A stretch of DNA of 64,000 bases from Patellaria atrata CBS 101060. Its lineage: Eukaryota; Ascomycota; Dothideomycetes; Patellariales; Patellariaceae. The stretch spans positions 1,417,842 to 1,481,841 of the forward strand of contig MU006095.1 of the NCBI GenBank assembly GCA_010093705.1, read 5' to 3'. Below the pieces are notes generated by a model that searched no databases, had not been told where the DNA came from, and saw nothing but the letters and a program-made list of their open reading frames with translations. The position numbers and the translations under genes were made by a program. Position 1 is the stretch's first letter. Each line of letters begins with the position of its first letter. Positions 10,986 to 23,781 of this stretch are shown piece after piece.

Positions 10986-11561
10986 TCAACCTCCCCCTTG
11001 CTCCATCTTCTTGATGTGAGCCCTCAAAGTGGCCCAACGACTGGAACTTCCATCGATACTTCCTTGATTTTCACTGTTTGGTGTACCACTCACCAACACA
11101 GCCATATTCTTATTGAACCTGTCCTTCTCAACCTCCTCTACTTTTGCCTTCTTCTTCAATGCTCCAGGTCTAGATTTGAGACTCTTAGGACGCATCTGAA
11201 CTTGAGCAATGGCCTCTAAAGCTCCCCCCTCTCCCTCTTTGATTTCCTCGAGCGCATCGGCGAGAGACTCCAGGTTTGTAACTAGCTTCTTGCTCGGTCT
11301 TCTCCGCTTCTGTACCTTTGACTTTGATTTCTCAATCCGACTGACAAATTGAGAATGCTTGATGATGCGCTTATCTCGTTTGGAGGAAGCAAACGTCGCA
11401 TCGCTAGCAGGAAAACCTGCCGTCGGTTTGGGGGTTGTGGCATGATCAGATCGTTTCGTGTGAGAACGGATCGAAGAGCGCTTGTTCTGAGTCGGAGCCT
11501 TTGAGGGAAAAGCATATTAGACATTGCTTATGAGTAAGATGATATAAAGAAACATTACCAT
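10986..11561 (-). CDS. SLX9: Ribosome biogenesis protein SLX9
   Basis: Two coding exons on the minus strand, 11561-11559 and 11498-10986, give 171 residues. The first coding exon is the ATG alone, directly followed by GTAATG. The acceptor CTCAAAG precedes APTQNKRSS, so translation reads MAPTQNKRSS. SLX9 helps export and process pre-40S ribosomes and associates with early 90S/40S precursors. The family's parts are present: basic KRDKRIIKHSQFVSRIEKSK, RRRPSKKLVTNLESLADAL, SRPGALKKKAKV, RFNKNMAVL and the C-terminal RWATLRAHIKKM. No in-frame ATG close to the conserved region offers a simpler start. A downstream frame with its own ATG-like start at 11524 is out of phase with the conserved part. 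TOA1 is divergent, 563 bp away. Confidence 0.85.
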
Positions 11562-12124
11562 GATTAGTAACGTTTGTATGCTCTTAATTTTTCCGCAAGT
11601 TGGTGAATAATGAACTTTCTAAGTCTCACTTCCAAGAAAGCCTCAACTGGTCGAGCTTTGCTGTATACTGAGTACAGACATTTACAAATGGGAGATTATA
11701 GGTGTTATTTAACTACTGGACAGTGAAATATGTCAGACTTCAGAAGTGAGTTGGAACTTTTTGTGAGGCTAGTCCTAATACGGTTTCATAAGCGAGGTAG
11801 AGGTTGCCTTCCCCTCTGCTTCGGCAACTTTGCCAGAACAACTTCTTTGTCAACCAATATCACGGCGAGCACATCACCCTGCAACATTGTGGATCAAAGT
11901 CAAGAAGCTCGTATCGATACCTCTATTAATGATAAAACACGATTAGTCCTGCCGCGAAGGAATATATCTGGTCCTTGCATCTACTGAGTGTCCTTACAAC
12001 CCGCCGCATTTCCAGGGCCAGCAATCACAGATAGATAACTGGATCACGACGCTCAATAGCAGCAACCAGCATATATCATCCCAATCTCTTCTACGCACAG
12101 TGAAACTTATCGCCCATCGCAATC
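11562..12124. promoter_or_regulatory. Divergent promoter region SLX9 / TOA1
   Basis: 563 bp lie between two divergent start codons and should hold both promoters. No specific binding site is claimed. No supported ORF is present. Confidence 0.45.
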
Positions 12125-13850
12125 ATGTCGAACGCAATAGTGGTCAGTGGCAGCCCCATGCAGCCTCAAATATGGCCATGAGCCGTCCGCCACTTCCGCT
12201 TCACTTCCAGACTCTCCAGCTGACAATATATCCGTCTTCTAGGGCACCGTTTACGCCCAGATAATGGAAAAGGTCATTTCAGCATCGCAGAATGATTTCG
12301 AAGAAGGTGGCGTCGACCAACAGACGTTAACAGAGTTGCGAGAGGTACGCAGATCCCCCGACTTCCGCTGCATCCCGCTGCGAGTGGAATCTTTCTACGA
12401 CATCTACTTTCTTCCGTGCATTCTTTCTTTCCTGCTCCTGTCTAAATTACTGTTGTTGCTTCGGTCATGTTGAATATTCTTTCTGTCTTGTTGCCTAAAA
12501 GGCTTTCGTGGATCTCGCGACGAACAAAAGTGAACAAAGGCCAAAAAGCGGGGGCAGGGCAGACCTTGGATGCAGCTCTGGGGCTGCACTTGTATTTGCA
12601 TGTTTTATACCCAACCCCCGTCAATTTGTCCGCATTTTTCCGGCGCTATCCTCCACTCGGTTATTTCATCATGTGACTGTCTTTATCAACATCACTTTCC
12701 ATCCGTTTCCCCTTTCTATGCTCTACTGTAGTGATTATTTCTTCAAAAGAAGCTAACGGCAAAAATGTAGATGTGGCAGACTAAGTTGTCGAACCAGCAT
12801 GTTGCACATTTCCCATGGGAACCGACGCCTGCTCAACCTCAGATTGTGAATCCACCCACGGTTCCATCTAACGCGAAGCCGGATCCTTCGCCGGTTTCTT
12901 CTGCTACAGCACAATCTGTTCCGAACGGTAATTATGGTGGTGCGCGTATCAAGACTGAGCCCGGTTACGAGAGCGGGCCGCAAATGCCTCCCTACCAGCA
13001 GCCGAACGGTTACAATTCCGGTCTGAATCCACAGCTAGCGCAACAACGTGCAATGAACATACTGCAGCAAAACTATGGTGCACAAGCAGCAGAGAATATT
13101 GCCGCCAGCCAGCAACAAAGGGTTCAAGCTAATCAAAACTCAACCGGTGGCCTTGTCTTACCTGGACAGCAGCAATCACGGCCTGTGGGCCTACAACTTC
13201 CTGGACAAGGAGGTCAACAACAAAGACAGGGGCAGCCTCAAAACTACCAGCACCAGTATAATTCCCAGCAACAGCGCCCAAGCACTCTTGCTAACGCACA
13301 GACTGATGGTGCTGGTGACGAATGGGCAAAAATTGTGGCTCAGAGAAAGACACAAACTGATGAGGATCGCCTTGCGGCTGACATGTCTTTGCGTGAACGA
13401 CTCCAACAAATGTCTGAACAAATGGATAGCGGGTTGATGGTTCCATTGACCGAACGTTGCAAATCGAAGGGTAGAGGACGCCGAATCCGAGTTACTCTCG
13501 CCGGGCCATCCTCCGTCCAAACAAACCTTGCTAGTATACCTCAACTCGACGGTGAGCTCGGATTGGATGACGAGAGGGATGACGATGACGAAGATGCTAT
13601 CAATTCTGATCTCGATGACTCGGAAGATGAAGTGGGTCAGCAGGATGACGATGAGGGTGAGATGGGCGAGACAATGTTGTGCACCTATGATAAAGTCCAA
13701 AGGGTTAAGAACAAGTGGAAGTGCACTCTCAAGGATGGTATTTTAACCACTAACAACAAGGAGTAAGTCTCAAATGTCTTCCCAACGGAGGATTCAGCTC
13801 ATCTTTTTAGATATCTCTTCCACAAAGCTCAAGGAGAGTTCGAATGGTAG
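12125..13850 (+). CDS. TOA1: Transcription initiation factor IIA large subunit
   Basis: Four exons, 12125-12142, 12243-12344, 12771-13762 and 13811-13850, give 383 residues. TFIIA stabilises TBP on promoter DNA in RNA polymerase II initiation. The first exon has six codons. The second and third encode the alpha four-helix part (GTVYAQIMEKVI, ELREMWQTKL). A long Gln/Asn/Pro-rich linker follows (about residues 60-210). Next is the acidic region (DDERDDDDEDAINSDLDDSEDE) before the beta-barrel segment MLCTYDKVQRVKNKWKC. The last exon supplies the conserved end YLFHKAQGEFEW, without which the family's tail is missing. Intron 2 is 426 bp, long for this window, with AGCTAACGG as branch point 16 bp before the acceptor. 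Confidence 0.93.
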
Positions 13851-15102
13851 CGGATTACGCCTTAACCCATCCACTTGATCTACTGGGTCCGCCTACTATT
13901 TCCCCTTCGTCGCAGGAATCATCTCACGTTCGCTGTATACCTTTGTATGCATGTATGCGATCATGATCTAACTCCTTCTAAGAGTCCACTGTTTCATTTC
14001 CGACTCTTCAGAACTCTCCTTTCATAAACGCACCCTGATGAAGCACTCGATAACGACATCGGCCACAAAGTAGCCCTTTTCCCTCGTCTTGTATTACGAT
14101 TATAGCGCAGCTGGGCTTTCTTATCATGCATCCCTTGGCTTGCATTTGCGAATCGGCCTGTTGGCCACAAATATTTATAGTATCCCATTCTCTCTAGCTT
14201 ACCCAACAAATTTTCCGATATTCCCTGAGTTATTTTCTCCAGAGCGGGTTGCTTTGCATTATATTATAATGGGACAGGCTGAATTGGTTGGGCTAGGCTG
14301 TCTGAATTCTCACAGTCGGAAGGTCAATCGACTGATTGACCAATTTGGATGGAGGTTCTGTTGCTCCAAGTGATTCTCAGAGATCAATAGAGGCGGCTTT
14401 GGTTCTTTGTAGTAATAGAGACCAATTCAAATTTGATCAGGGTATTGTGAGTCTATCTTTCGTTTGTGACTACTACACCTTTGAACCTTTGTGACTTTGC
14501 ATGTAAATCGAGCCGAATACCACCTCAGAGCTTATTGTAGGTTTTCACACGGACACCATGGCTTGTGAGCTCTTCCAGTTCTCAATTGTTGTCCATTGCT
14601 CTATGTAGATCTGATGCGGACACGACCCAAACAATCTGGGTATACATATAGGTACGACTAACTTTTATACGGAAGGGTCATTTGATACAGAGAGCGCATT
14701 TTTGTACAGAAGGTTCATTTGAGCACAGACGAGTCATGTTATACAGAGCGGTCGAGCGGTTCGATTTGTACAGAGGCGTCATTTTGTACAGAGGGATCAT
14801 TTTGTACAGACTGGTCAATCCTACAGACAAGCGGAACATGAGCAGCCGCACAGCAACCACGAGTAAAATAACACGAATAGCGCAAAAGCAGACGTGTAGC
14901 AGAGATTATCCGCAACTGTAAGAAAGATTTTTTATGATAGAGCTAAAATGGTCAAAACCCATGGTATCATCCTAACGCCGAAATCCATTTCCACCAGAGG
15001 CCAGGATTTTGAACTCAATTACCCAAAAGAAAGCGTCCTCTCGACCAGTTCCGTGGCGAGGGGAGCTTGAATAGCTACTTAAGAGGTTCTCAAAGGACTT
15101 TC
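13851..15102. other. Convergent intergenic, 1.25 kb
   Basis: This lies between the 3' ends of TOA1 (+) and GCN5 (-). It carries the degenerate tandem repeat described separately and no supported gene. Confidence 0.55.
14664..14821. repeat. Degenerate tandem repeat, ~18-19 bp unit, about 8 copies
   Basis: The consensus is close to TTGTACAGAGGGGTCATT. Copies at 14702-14720, 14764-14783, 14784-14801 and 14802-14820 are the clearest, and the left copies are more diverged. It sits in convergent 3' space and is not inside a gene model. Confidence 0.75.
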
Positions 15103-16721
<1,619 letters not shown>

Positions 16722-17616
16722 CTTAGATAATAACGTGAGAGCAAAAGCGTAAAAGTTGTGAAGGTAAGGACAACCACAAGCAAACAAGCGTGGGAAGTGC
16801 GAATGTCTTCTGTATGTTACTGCTCATCCAATATGAATATGAGAGCATCTGCGGTTGACGAAGTGAGCGGAAGCCGAATACCGGTTAAACTGCGGCAAGT
16901 CGCGTGACAATCCCCCGCGGTCAAGGACACGATTCCTCCCTCAGTTACCTCAAGCTTCATCGAATGAGCTCAACAACATCTGATTTTGAATCTTGCGCAC
17001 CACATTGACTTCATACGCTAGTCAATTGATCACGCACCTCGCACTCATTCACTCTTCATGTCTTCTACGCCACTCCTTGACGTCTGGGAGGCTGCTTCCG
17101 GAAATTCCTACCATCCTACTGTTTCAAAGCAATCACAAGGAACTGTTGGCTTCCTACTTATCTTTGCAGGCAAGGATCTTTAAACAATGTTTCATGTGCT
17201 GCTGAAGTGCTAATGATTATTTTTTAGCCTTTGTGCTTTCTTGTGGTTTTGCCATAAGTATGCTATAAGACATTCCAATACCGATGGAGCATGGATTTAA
17301 TCTGGTGTCTAGATCGCTCCCTCGTCAATCTCCCTCTGTTAGGTGTTCCAGCATCTTTGGCTTTCGGGTATGTCTTGATGATGACGCTTTCTTCAAATCT
17401 CTGATTGCTCGTTTCTAGGTTTGGAGCAGTCTACACAATTTGCGCCGTAGGAGTCTACGTCTAATTTCCTATCTACCTTACACGCGGAAGATTTTGTAAA
17501 TTACTACGAGTAATGGATTAGTTCTTACCAGTTTCTTCATTCACCGACTTCGGCATAATAGCTGCAGTCTCTTGATTTATGGTCACTTGAAGATTCCTCT
17601 GTTCGCGAGCTACACA
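16722..17616. promoter_or_regulatory. Divergent promoter region GCN5 / RAD1
   Basis: 895 bp separate the two divergent start codons. The T-rich stretch near 17211-17240 and the short open frames have no recognisable family features. No ORF is supported. Confidence 0.4.
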
Positions 17617-18706
17617 ATGGTTGACAAAGATATTCCCGTCTTCACTGCCGTCTCAAGCTCCGCGCGTCAATTGTTCATCCTTCTCAGATGTTTGAATTTT
17701 GCAACAAAAGCTCAAGTTCAAATATCAGCCGAAGGTCTCCGGATTAGCGCAGAAGAATCTAGCTCAATGGAAGGTAATGGCTCCGTCTTCACTCTGGAAA
17801 AATATTTGACTCATGATATTAGCTTTCGCATTCCTCGAAAAGGAACTTTTCGAATCTTTTCAGTTCAATCCACCTGCTTCCCCGGATGATGCTGAAAGTC
17901 TCTCCTCCAACCATTCCGCTGATATTCCTATCTTTGAAATTTCACTACCAGCCCTCCTCGAAACGCTTCAGATCTTCGGAATCGCCAACCCCCAGCAACC
18001 CCGCGATTCTAATAACAACAGCATCTCCAGCACATCTCGTAATGCTACAAATGCGTTTGATTCCCGTGTTCTCGGCATGACGGGCATCTGTCGGCTGACA
18101 TACGCTGGAACGGGCTCACCCTTTAGTATTATCATGTCCGAAGCGAACGTAACCACAACTTGCGACTTGACAAGTTACGAACCAAGTACAATCGAAGACA
18201 TTCCATTTGCGCGCGATAAGCTGGCGCAGAAGATAATTATGAGTGGTTCGTGGTTATACGACGCGATGCGGGAACTGGAATCCACGTCTCCTGAGCAGCT
18301 GAGCATCACTGCGTCTCCGGATCCTCCAACTTTTACACTCTCAGCTTCAGGGACGCTCGGTAGCGCTATTGTAGAGTTCAGCAATAACAAAGAGCTGCTG
18401 GAGACGTTTCAAGTAGGAAGAAAGGTCAGAAACACGTACCGTTTTGCTTTGTTGAAGAAGGCAGCTAGGACAATGCAGGCTGCAGTGAAGGTCAGCATCA
18501 GAGTGGATGACCAGGGGGTGTTGAGCATGCAGTTTATGATTGAAGTTGAAAAGGGAGTCAGCTTCGTCGATTTTCGGTTTGTCCCACTCATTGGGGAAGA
18601 AGCGGGAGGAAATGGCGATGTGAATGCGGACGAAGAGACAGATGGATATCATGATGATGATGATGATGAAGGAGACGATGAAAATTCAGAGATGCTTGAA
18701 GGATAA
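17617..18706 (+). CDS. RAD1: DNA damage checkpoint clamp subunit Rad1 (9-1-1 complex)
   Basis: Two exons, 17617-17773 and 17823-18706, give 346 residues. The 49-bp intron (GTAATG..TTAG) joins ...SSSMEA to FAFLEKELF in frame. Rad1 (fission yeast Rad1, budding yeast Rad17) forms the PCNA-like ring with Rad9 and Hus1 that loads at damaged DNA and activates the ATR-type kinase. Family segments seen are FTAVSSSARQLFILLRCLNFA, AQVQISAEGLRISAEES, FEISLPALLETLQIFG, CDLTSYEP, FSNNKELLETFQV and FVDFRFVPL. The C-terminus is a strongly acidic tail with a run of Asp encoded by a GATGAT repeat (about 18650-18670). The ATG at 17617 is the first in-frame ATG and begins MVDKDIPVF, the usual short leader of the family. 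Confidence 0.92.
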
Positions 18707-19814
18707 ATAATCACTTTAGCTCTACCTAAGATATAGCAAAAATACACCATCCTGTTGCATACGTTGGATAGCTTGATCCTTCCCTTAACCACACGTCTTA
18801 CTTCTAGATACTTATACTCTTTAGAGCTCGAGATTTTCTTTGATCATTTACTTTACCGTTTATAAGAGAATAAATCCATCTAGTTATCTAAGATGGCCAC
18901 AAAAAAAAACTCAAAGTTTCATGTGTGGTATGGATTTTTTCAATTTTCTTTTTCTTAAGATGAGGTGAAAGTTCAGTTTCTGAAAAGATGAAGAAGACGC
19001 GTTGAACGGACGGTTGATTTTCGGTTTGTTGTGATAACTATAAGCTAACCCAATTAAAGAGTCTGGTCTACTCTTTACGAAAGTCCCATCACAACGCGAG
19101 AATCATCCTCATCGCGCATCACGGAACATTCACATCCCCTGGATCTCGTGCATTTCCTGCATGCAAGGTCTCTTCCTTTCCTTGCAAACCCCGCTTCCTT
19201 CTGTTCAAGTGTTCAAGAACCTGAAAGCTGCAGCTTGGAATCTGCAAGACGCCGTTCACGAGACTGGGTAGTAGGACCAACAAAAAAAATTCTACCTACC
19301 AGGGACAAGAGGTAAAATCAATTGCAGACACCTCCTCCACACCTCACCTCATCGGAGCACCGAATTCCACCAAGAAGTACTGTACCTTCAACGAAAGTAC
19401 AGTAAGGATGTCGCCATGCTCCCAATAATACCGCTACCGAGAATCCTTCTACTTCTGTTCTCCATCCTTGCCCTTTCTACGTATTTCTATTACTCATTCT
19501 TGGTGAGTTCATGGCCGGTTCGGCGTCTCAGTTCGCTCATTTACCCATCAGATTTTCTGAATGAGATACAATAATGGAATACACAATACCAGGTGAGATG
19601 TATCGTTGCACATTGCTGGTGTCATCATACTTCTGTAGGACCTTGGTCGCTACCCCTCCTCTTGTTAAACCAACGGAAAGTATTAAAACTTGGTTGACAT
19701 CGCACTCGACATGTCTTTCTTCACTCACCTACACCTTTCTTTCGTTTGCACCCCGTCTTCATTAGCAGAGCTCTCGTGCTCGCCCATCTCCCACCCTTCA
19801 CATCCCCTGGCGCA
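18707..19814. other. Intergenic, 1.1 kb, upstream of GH31 gene
   Basis: This contains poly-A runs near 18899-18910 and the leader of the GH31 gene. A 52-codon ORF with a hydrophobic N-terminus lies at 19416-19574 and is listed separately. Confidence 0.5.
19416..19574 (+). CDS. Short ORF, 52 residues, possible membrane micropeptide or upstream ORF
   Basis: An ATG at 19416 opens a 52-residue frame. Its first 29 residues include a strongly hydrophobic helix (ILLLLFSILALSTYFYYSFL) typical of a signal anchor. A good donor, GTGAGT, directly follows the Leu codon at the end of that helix. It could therefore be an upstream ORF in the GH31 leader, the first exon of an unrecognised gene, or chance. 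I do not recognise the sequence. The GH31 start lies 240 bp downstream on the same strand. Confidence 0.25.
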   Translation: MLPIIPLPRILLLLFSILALSTYFYYSFLVSSWPVRRLSSLIYPSDFLNEIQ

Positions 19815-22800
19815 ATGGCCTTCCCCTCTTTCCGCCATCTATCTCTTTTCACCCAGCTCCTGACTTCTGGTCTCGTCTATGCGCAGAGTGAAAGTACCGT
19901 AACTGAAGCGGCCTCTGGTAATCCCATTGGCTTGACTACTGCTTCCATTGTACCGACAGCTACAGTAGGCACCGCGACCATCTCAGGGACACCGACAACA
20001 TATCGACCAATTTTCACCATACCAGTTTCTGCGGAGAATGGGGGTACTGTGCTCCCAAATACTCAAGATCCTCAGGCCGTAGATGTACAGAATGCATGTC
20101 CCGGTTACCTGGCTTCGGATGTCGTTCGTAGCAAATACGGATTCTCCGCCACCCTGAGCCTAGCTGGCGAACCTTGCAACGTCTACGGTACCGATGTTGA
20201 TACCCTCAATTTCACCGTTGAATATCAAAATGCGGATAGGCTATCAATCAATATCAGCCCGGCTTATCTTGTACGTCTATCACACTATATCGCGTGCGCA
20301 AAGCACTGCAAGTTTCGGAACGTACTAAACCCTCCTTAGGATTCCTCCAATTCTTCATGGTATATCACCTCTGATAAAGTGGTTGATAAACCGTTGAGAG
20401 ACTCGGATGCCGATACGAGTTCTGCGGGGAATGACTTTTTTGTAACATGGACCAATGAGCCCACTTTCTCTTTTACGGTTATACGGAGATCTACTGGAGA
20501 CGTTGTATTCACGACCAAGGACAGTGTACTAGTCTACGAGAACCAATTTCTTGAGATGGTCGTCTCGATGCCAGAAAATTATAATGTTTACGGATTAGGC
20601 GAACATATCCACAGTTTACGACTCGGCAACAATTACACGGCAACGATGTTTTCGGCAGATGCAGCGGATCCTGTCGATTTCAACATATACGTAAGTATTT
20701 CAGACACATTAGTACAATACTGCAAGCACTTTAACGATGCTTTACTCTCAAAGTAGACAGCGTGCGAATTGCTCATTGTAAACATCTATATGGGAGTACA
20801 ATATCTCTTTGTATATTATTTCTGACATATGGTTCAGGGTGTCCACCCATTCTATTTAGACACGAGGTTCTTCAAAGTCGATGGAGAGTCAGGCGAGATG
20901 ACTTTACACACCAGCAATGAAACCGATCCAGATACTGATTACGTCTCCTATTCTCACGGCGTTTACTTACGTAACGCTCATGCGCAAGAAGTCCTGTTGA
21001 AAGCTGAAAATATCACGTGGAGAACCCTCGGAGGTAGCTTCGATCTTTATTTCTTGGATGGACCCTCTGCTCCCGAAGTGACTATGCAATACCAAGAAGG
21101 CATTGTTGGCCTTCCGACAATGCAGTCGTACTGGACTTTTGGCTTCCATCAATGCCGATGGGGCTATACAAATATATCACAGCTCCAGGATGTTGTCGAC
21201 AACTTCGCGAGCTCTGGTATTCCCCTTGAGACAATTTGGTCCGATATAGATTATATGAACCAGTATAGAGACTTTACGACCGATAACGTTACAATGCCAC
21301 TCCCTGAGTTTCATGCATTCCTGACGGACTTGCACGATAAGGGCCAGCATTGGGTACCTATTGTTGATGCCGCTATTTATATACCTAACCCCCAAAATGC
21401 GAGTGATGCATATCCGACTTATGAACGTGGACATGAGGCAGATATCTTCTTGAAAAATCCGGATGGTTCTGAATACATAGGTGCAGTGTGGCCAGGGTAT
21501 ACTGTATTCCCGGATTGGCACAATCCAAGTGCAAATGCTTGGTGGGCGGAAGAGCTCAAATTGTGGCATAACGAAGCTTTCTTCTCAGGGATATGGATCG
21601 ATATGAACGAACCATCATCTTTCTGTATCGGGTCCTGTGGCTCTAATAACCTAACCATGAATCCTGTCCATCCCCCTTTCATACTCCCGGGTGACCCTGG
21701 CAACGTTGATCTCAGATATCCGGAAGGCTTCAATATCACCAATGCAACCGAAGCCGCTTCAGTCTCAGCATTATCTAGTTCATTATCAGCAGCAACACCA
21801 TCACCCTCGGCATCTTCCGCTCCAGTGTATATCCACACCACACCAGAGATAGGACAGCGCAACATAGAGTATCCTCCGTATGTGATCAACAATTACTTGG
21901 GCGAATTGAGTTCGCACACAGTTGCTTCTAATGCTACTCACTATGATGGATCCCTGGAGTATGATTATCATAGTACTTGGGGCCATCAACTTCTCAACGC
22001 GACGTATCATGGCCTACTGGAGGTCTTTCCCGGTAAGCGTCCGTTCATTATAGGTCGGTCTACTTTTGCCGGATCAGGGAAATGGGCAGGTCATTGGGGT
22101 GGCGACAACGTTAGCCTTTTCTACTATATGCTAGCTTCAATACCCCAGGCACTTTCTTTCTCGCTCTTCGGAATACCGATGTTCGGCCCTGACACATGTG
22201 GATTCGCCGGCAACAGCGATTTAGAACTGTGCAGTCGCTGGATGCAGCTCAGCGCATTCTTTCCTTTCTACCGCAATCATAACGTATTGCAAGCCCGCCC
22301 ACAAGAACCCTATCTATGGGCAGGGGTCACGGACGCGAGCAAAACAGCTATGTCTATTCGCTACTCACTGCTTCCGTATATGTATACACTATTCCATCTC
22401 GCAAGCACAACCGGTAGTACGGTCATGCGTGCTCTCTCCTGGGAATTCCCCAATGACCCTTCTCTTGCCGGAGCGGATCGTCAGTTCCTCCTCGGCCCGT
22501 CCCTTCTCATCACTCCCGTCCTCAACCCAGGCGATACAACTGTCAATGGCGTTTTCCCCGGGTCCGGTAAGGGAGAGGTATGGTACGACTGGTATAGCCA
22601 AACCGCCGTCCAGGCTGCAGCAGGGGAGAACAAGACAATTGATGCTCCACTCGGGCACATCCCAGTCTTCGTGCGGGGTGGTGCCGTTCTACCCATGCAG
22701 GCACCGGGCTATACGACACGCCAATGCAGGCAGAACCCGTGGAACTTGATTGTCGCGCTCAGTTTGCAGGAGACGGCTTCAGGGCAGATATACATCGACG

Positions 22801-23087
22801 ACGGGGAGAGCTTAACCGCTAATTCGACGCTGTGGGTAGAGTTGGCGACGGAAGGTGGTGCGTTGTATGCGACAGCGAGAGGAGAGTGGGTGGAGGAGCC
22901 GCCGTTAGCGAATGTTACGGTACTGGGAGTTGATGAATTCAGTGGTAATGTGACTTTCAATGGGAACGCAGTGAATGGGGACAGCGTGTCTTGGAATGAG
23001 ACGAGCGGAGTGCTTGCTGTGACTGGCCTAGAGGTAATGACGGGTGAGGGCGCTTGGAGTGCGGATTGGGTTCTTAGGTGGGGGTGA
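19815..23087 (+). CDS. Secreted alpha-glucosidase, glycoside hydrolase family 31
   Basis: Three exons, 19815-20270, 20340-20690 and 20838-23087, give 1018 residues. GH31 alpha-glucosidases release glucose from maltose and starch fragments outside the cell. A signal peptide is seen (SLFTQLLTSGLVYAQ, cleavage near residue 23). The N-terminal beta-sandwich runs to GLGEHIHSLRL, and the catalytic barrel starts near residue 320 (TFGFHQCRWGYTN). The nucleophile is Asp in WIDMNEPSSF (about residue 524) and the acid/base is Asp in HWGGDN (about residue 692). FPFYRNHN and LGPSLLITPVL follow, then a C-terminal beta domain. An insertion of Ser/Ala/Pro-rich sequence lies between the two catalytic blocks, as in fungal maltases. 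Many N-glycosylation sequons fit secretion. The ATG at 19815 gives the only clean signal peptide. Whether it prefers maltose or other glucosides cannot be told from sequence. Confidence 0.93.
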
Positions 23088-23781
23088 TGCGGTGGAGGTG
23101 GAATAAAAGACCGGAAGGTATAGCACTTCTTGGTTGTAATAACGCATAATCTAATGGAATCATTTGACAAGTATAGACATGTTCACTGGGCGAGGGATGG
23201 ATTACTGAGACTTATGTCTGCTTGGTATCCCTACCACACCCCGTTCGGATTCTAGAGGTAATACTTAAAAGAAAAAAATAGGATACTATTTTAGTAATTA
23301 CTGCAAGGTCGTCGAATTCTATCACATCACTTCATATCATTCATATCCTTCTCACAAATAAGAGCGACTTCCATCTTGCCATCGATCTACGCCAGCTTCG
23401 AAAACCACGTCTACGCCCATATCCTACTGGCGGACAAAACCACAAAAGCCGCTCTATTCTTCCTCTCTTTGCTTTCACTGTACACCTCCAACACATGAAG
23501 CACCGCTTGGCACTCCAGCCTATGATGCGTACAGCAAACTCAGAGCGTACAGTACAATGACCACCTACTATATCTCTATCCATATCCCTATTAGAGCATA
23601 TTCTTCGCCTTCTGTATATTGTCTCTCAAAAGACCTCTGACTCTATCGTACACGAGACCCCAAAATACACGAAGAGCTCCAACCGTTTGTAGAATCAATC
23701 CGTCCAGACCAGACAACAGAGATCCACAGACAGTCTAGACCGAAATAGCCCCCAGGGCTAACTCAACAAGCGTACAAGATA
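23088..23781. other. Convergent intergenic, 694 bp
   Basis: 3' space between the GH31 gene (+) and the cysteine-rich membrane protein gene (-). No supported feature. Confidence 0.5.
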
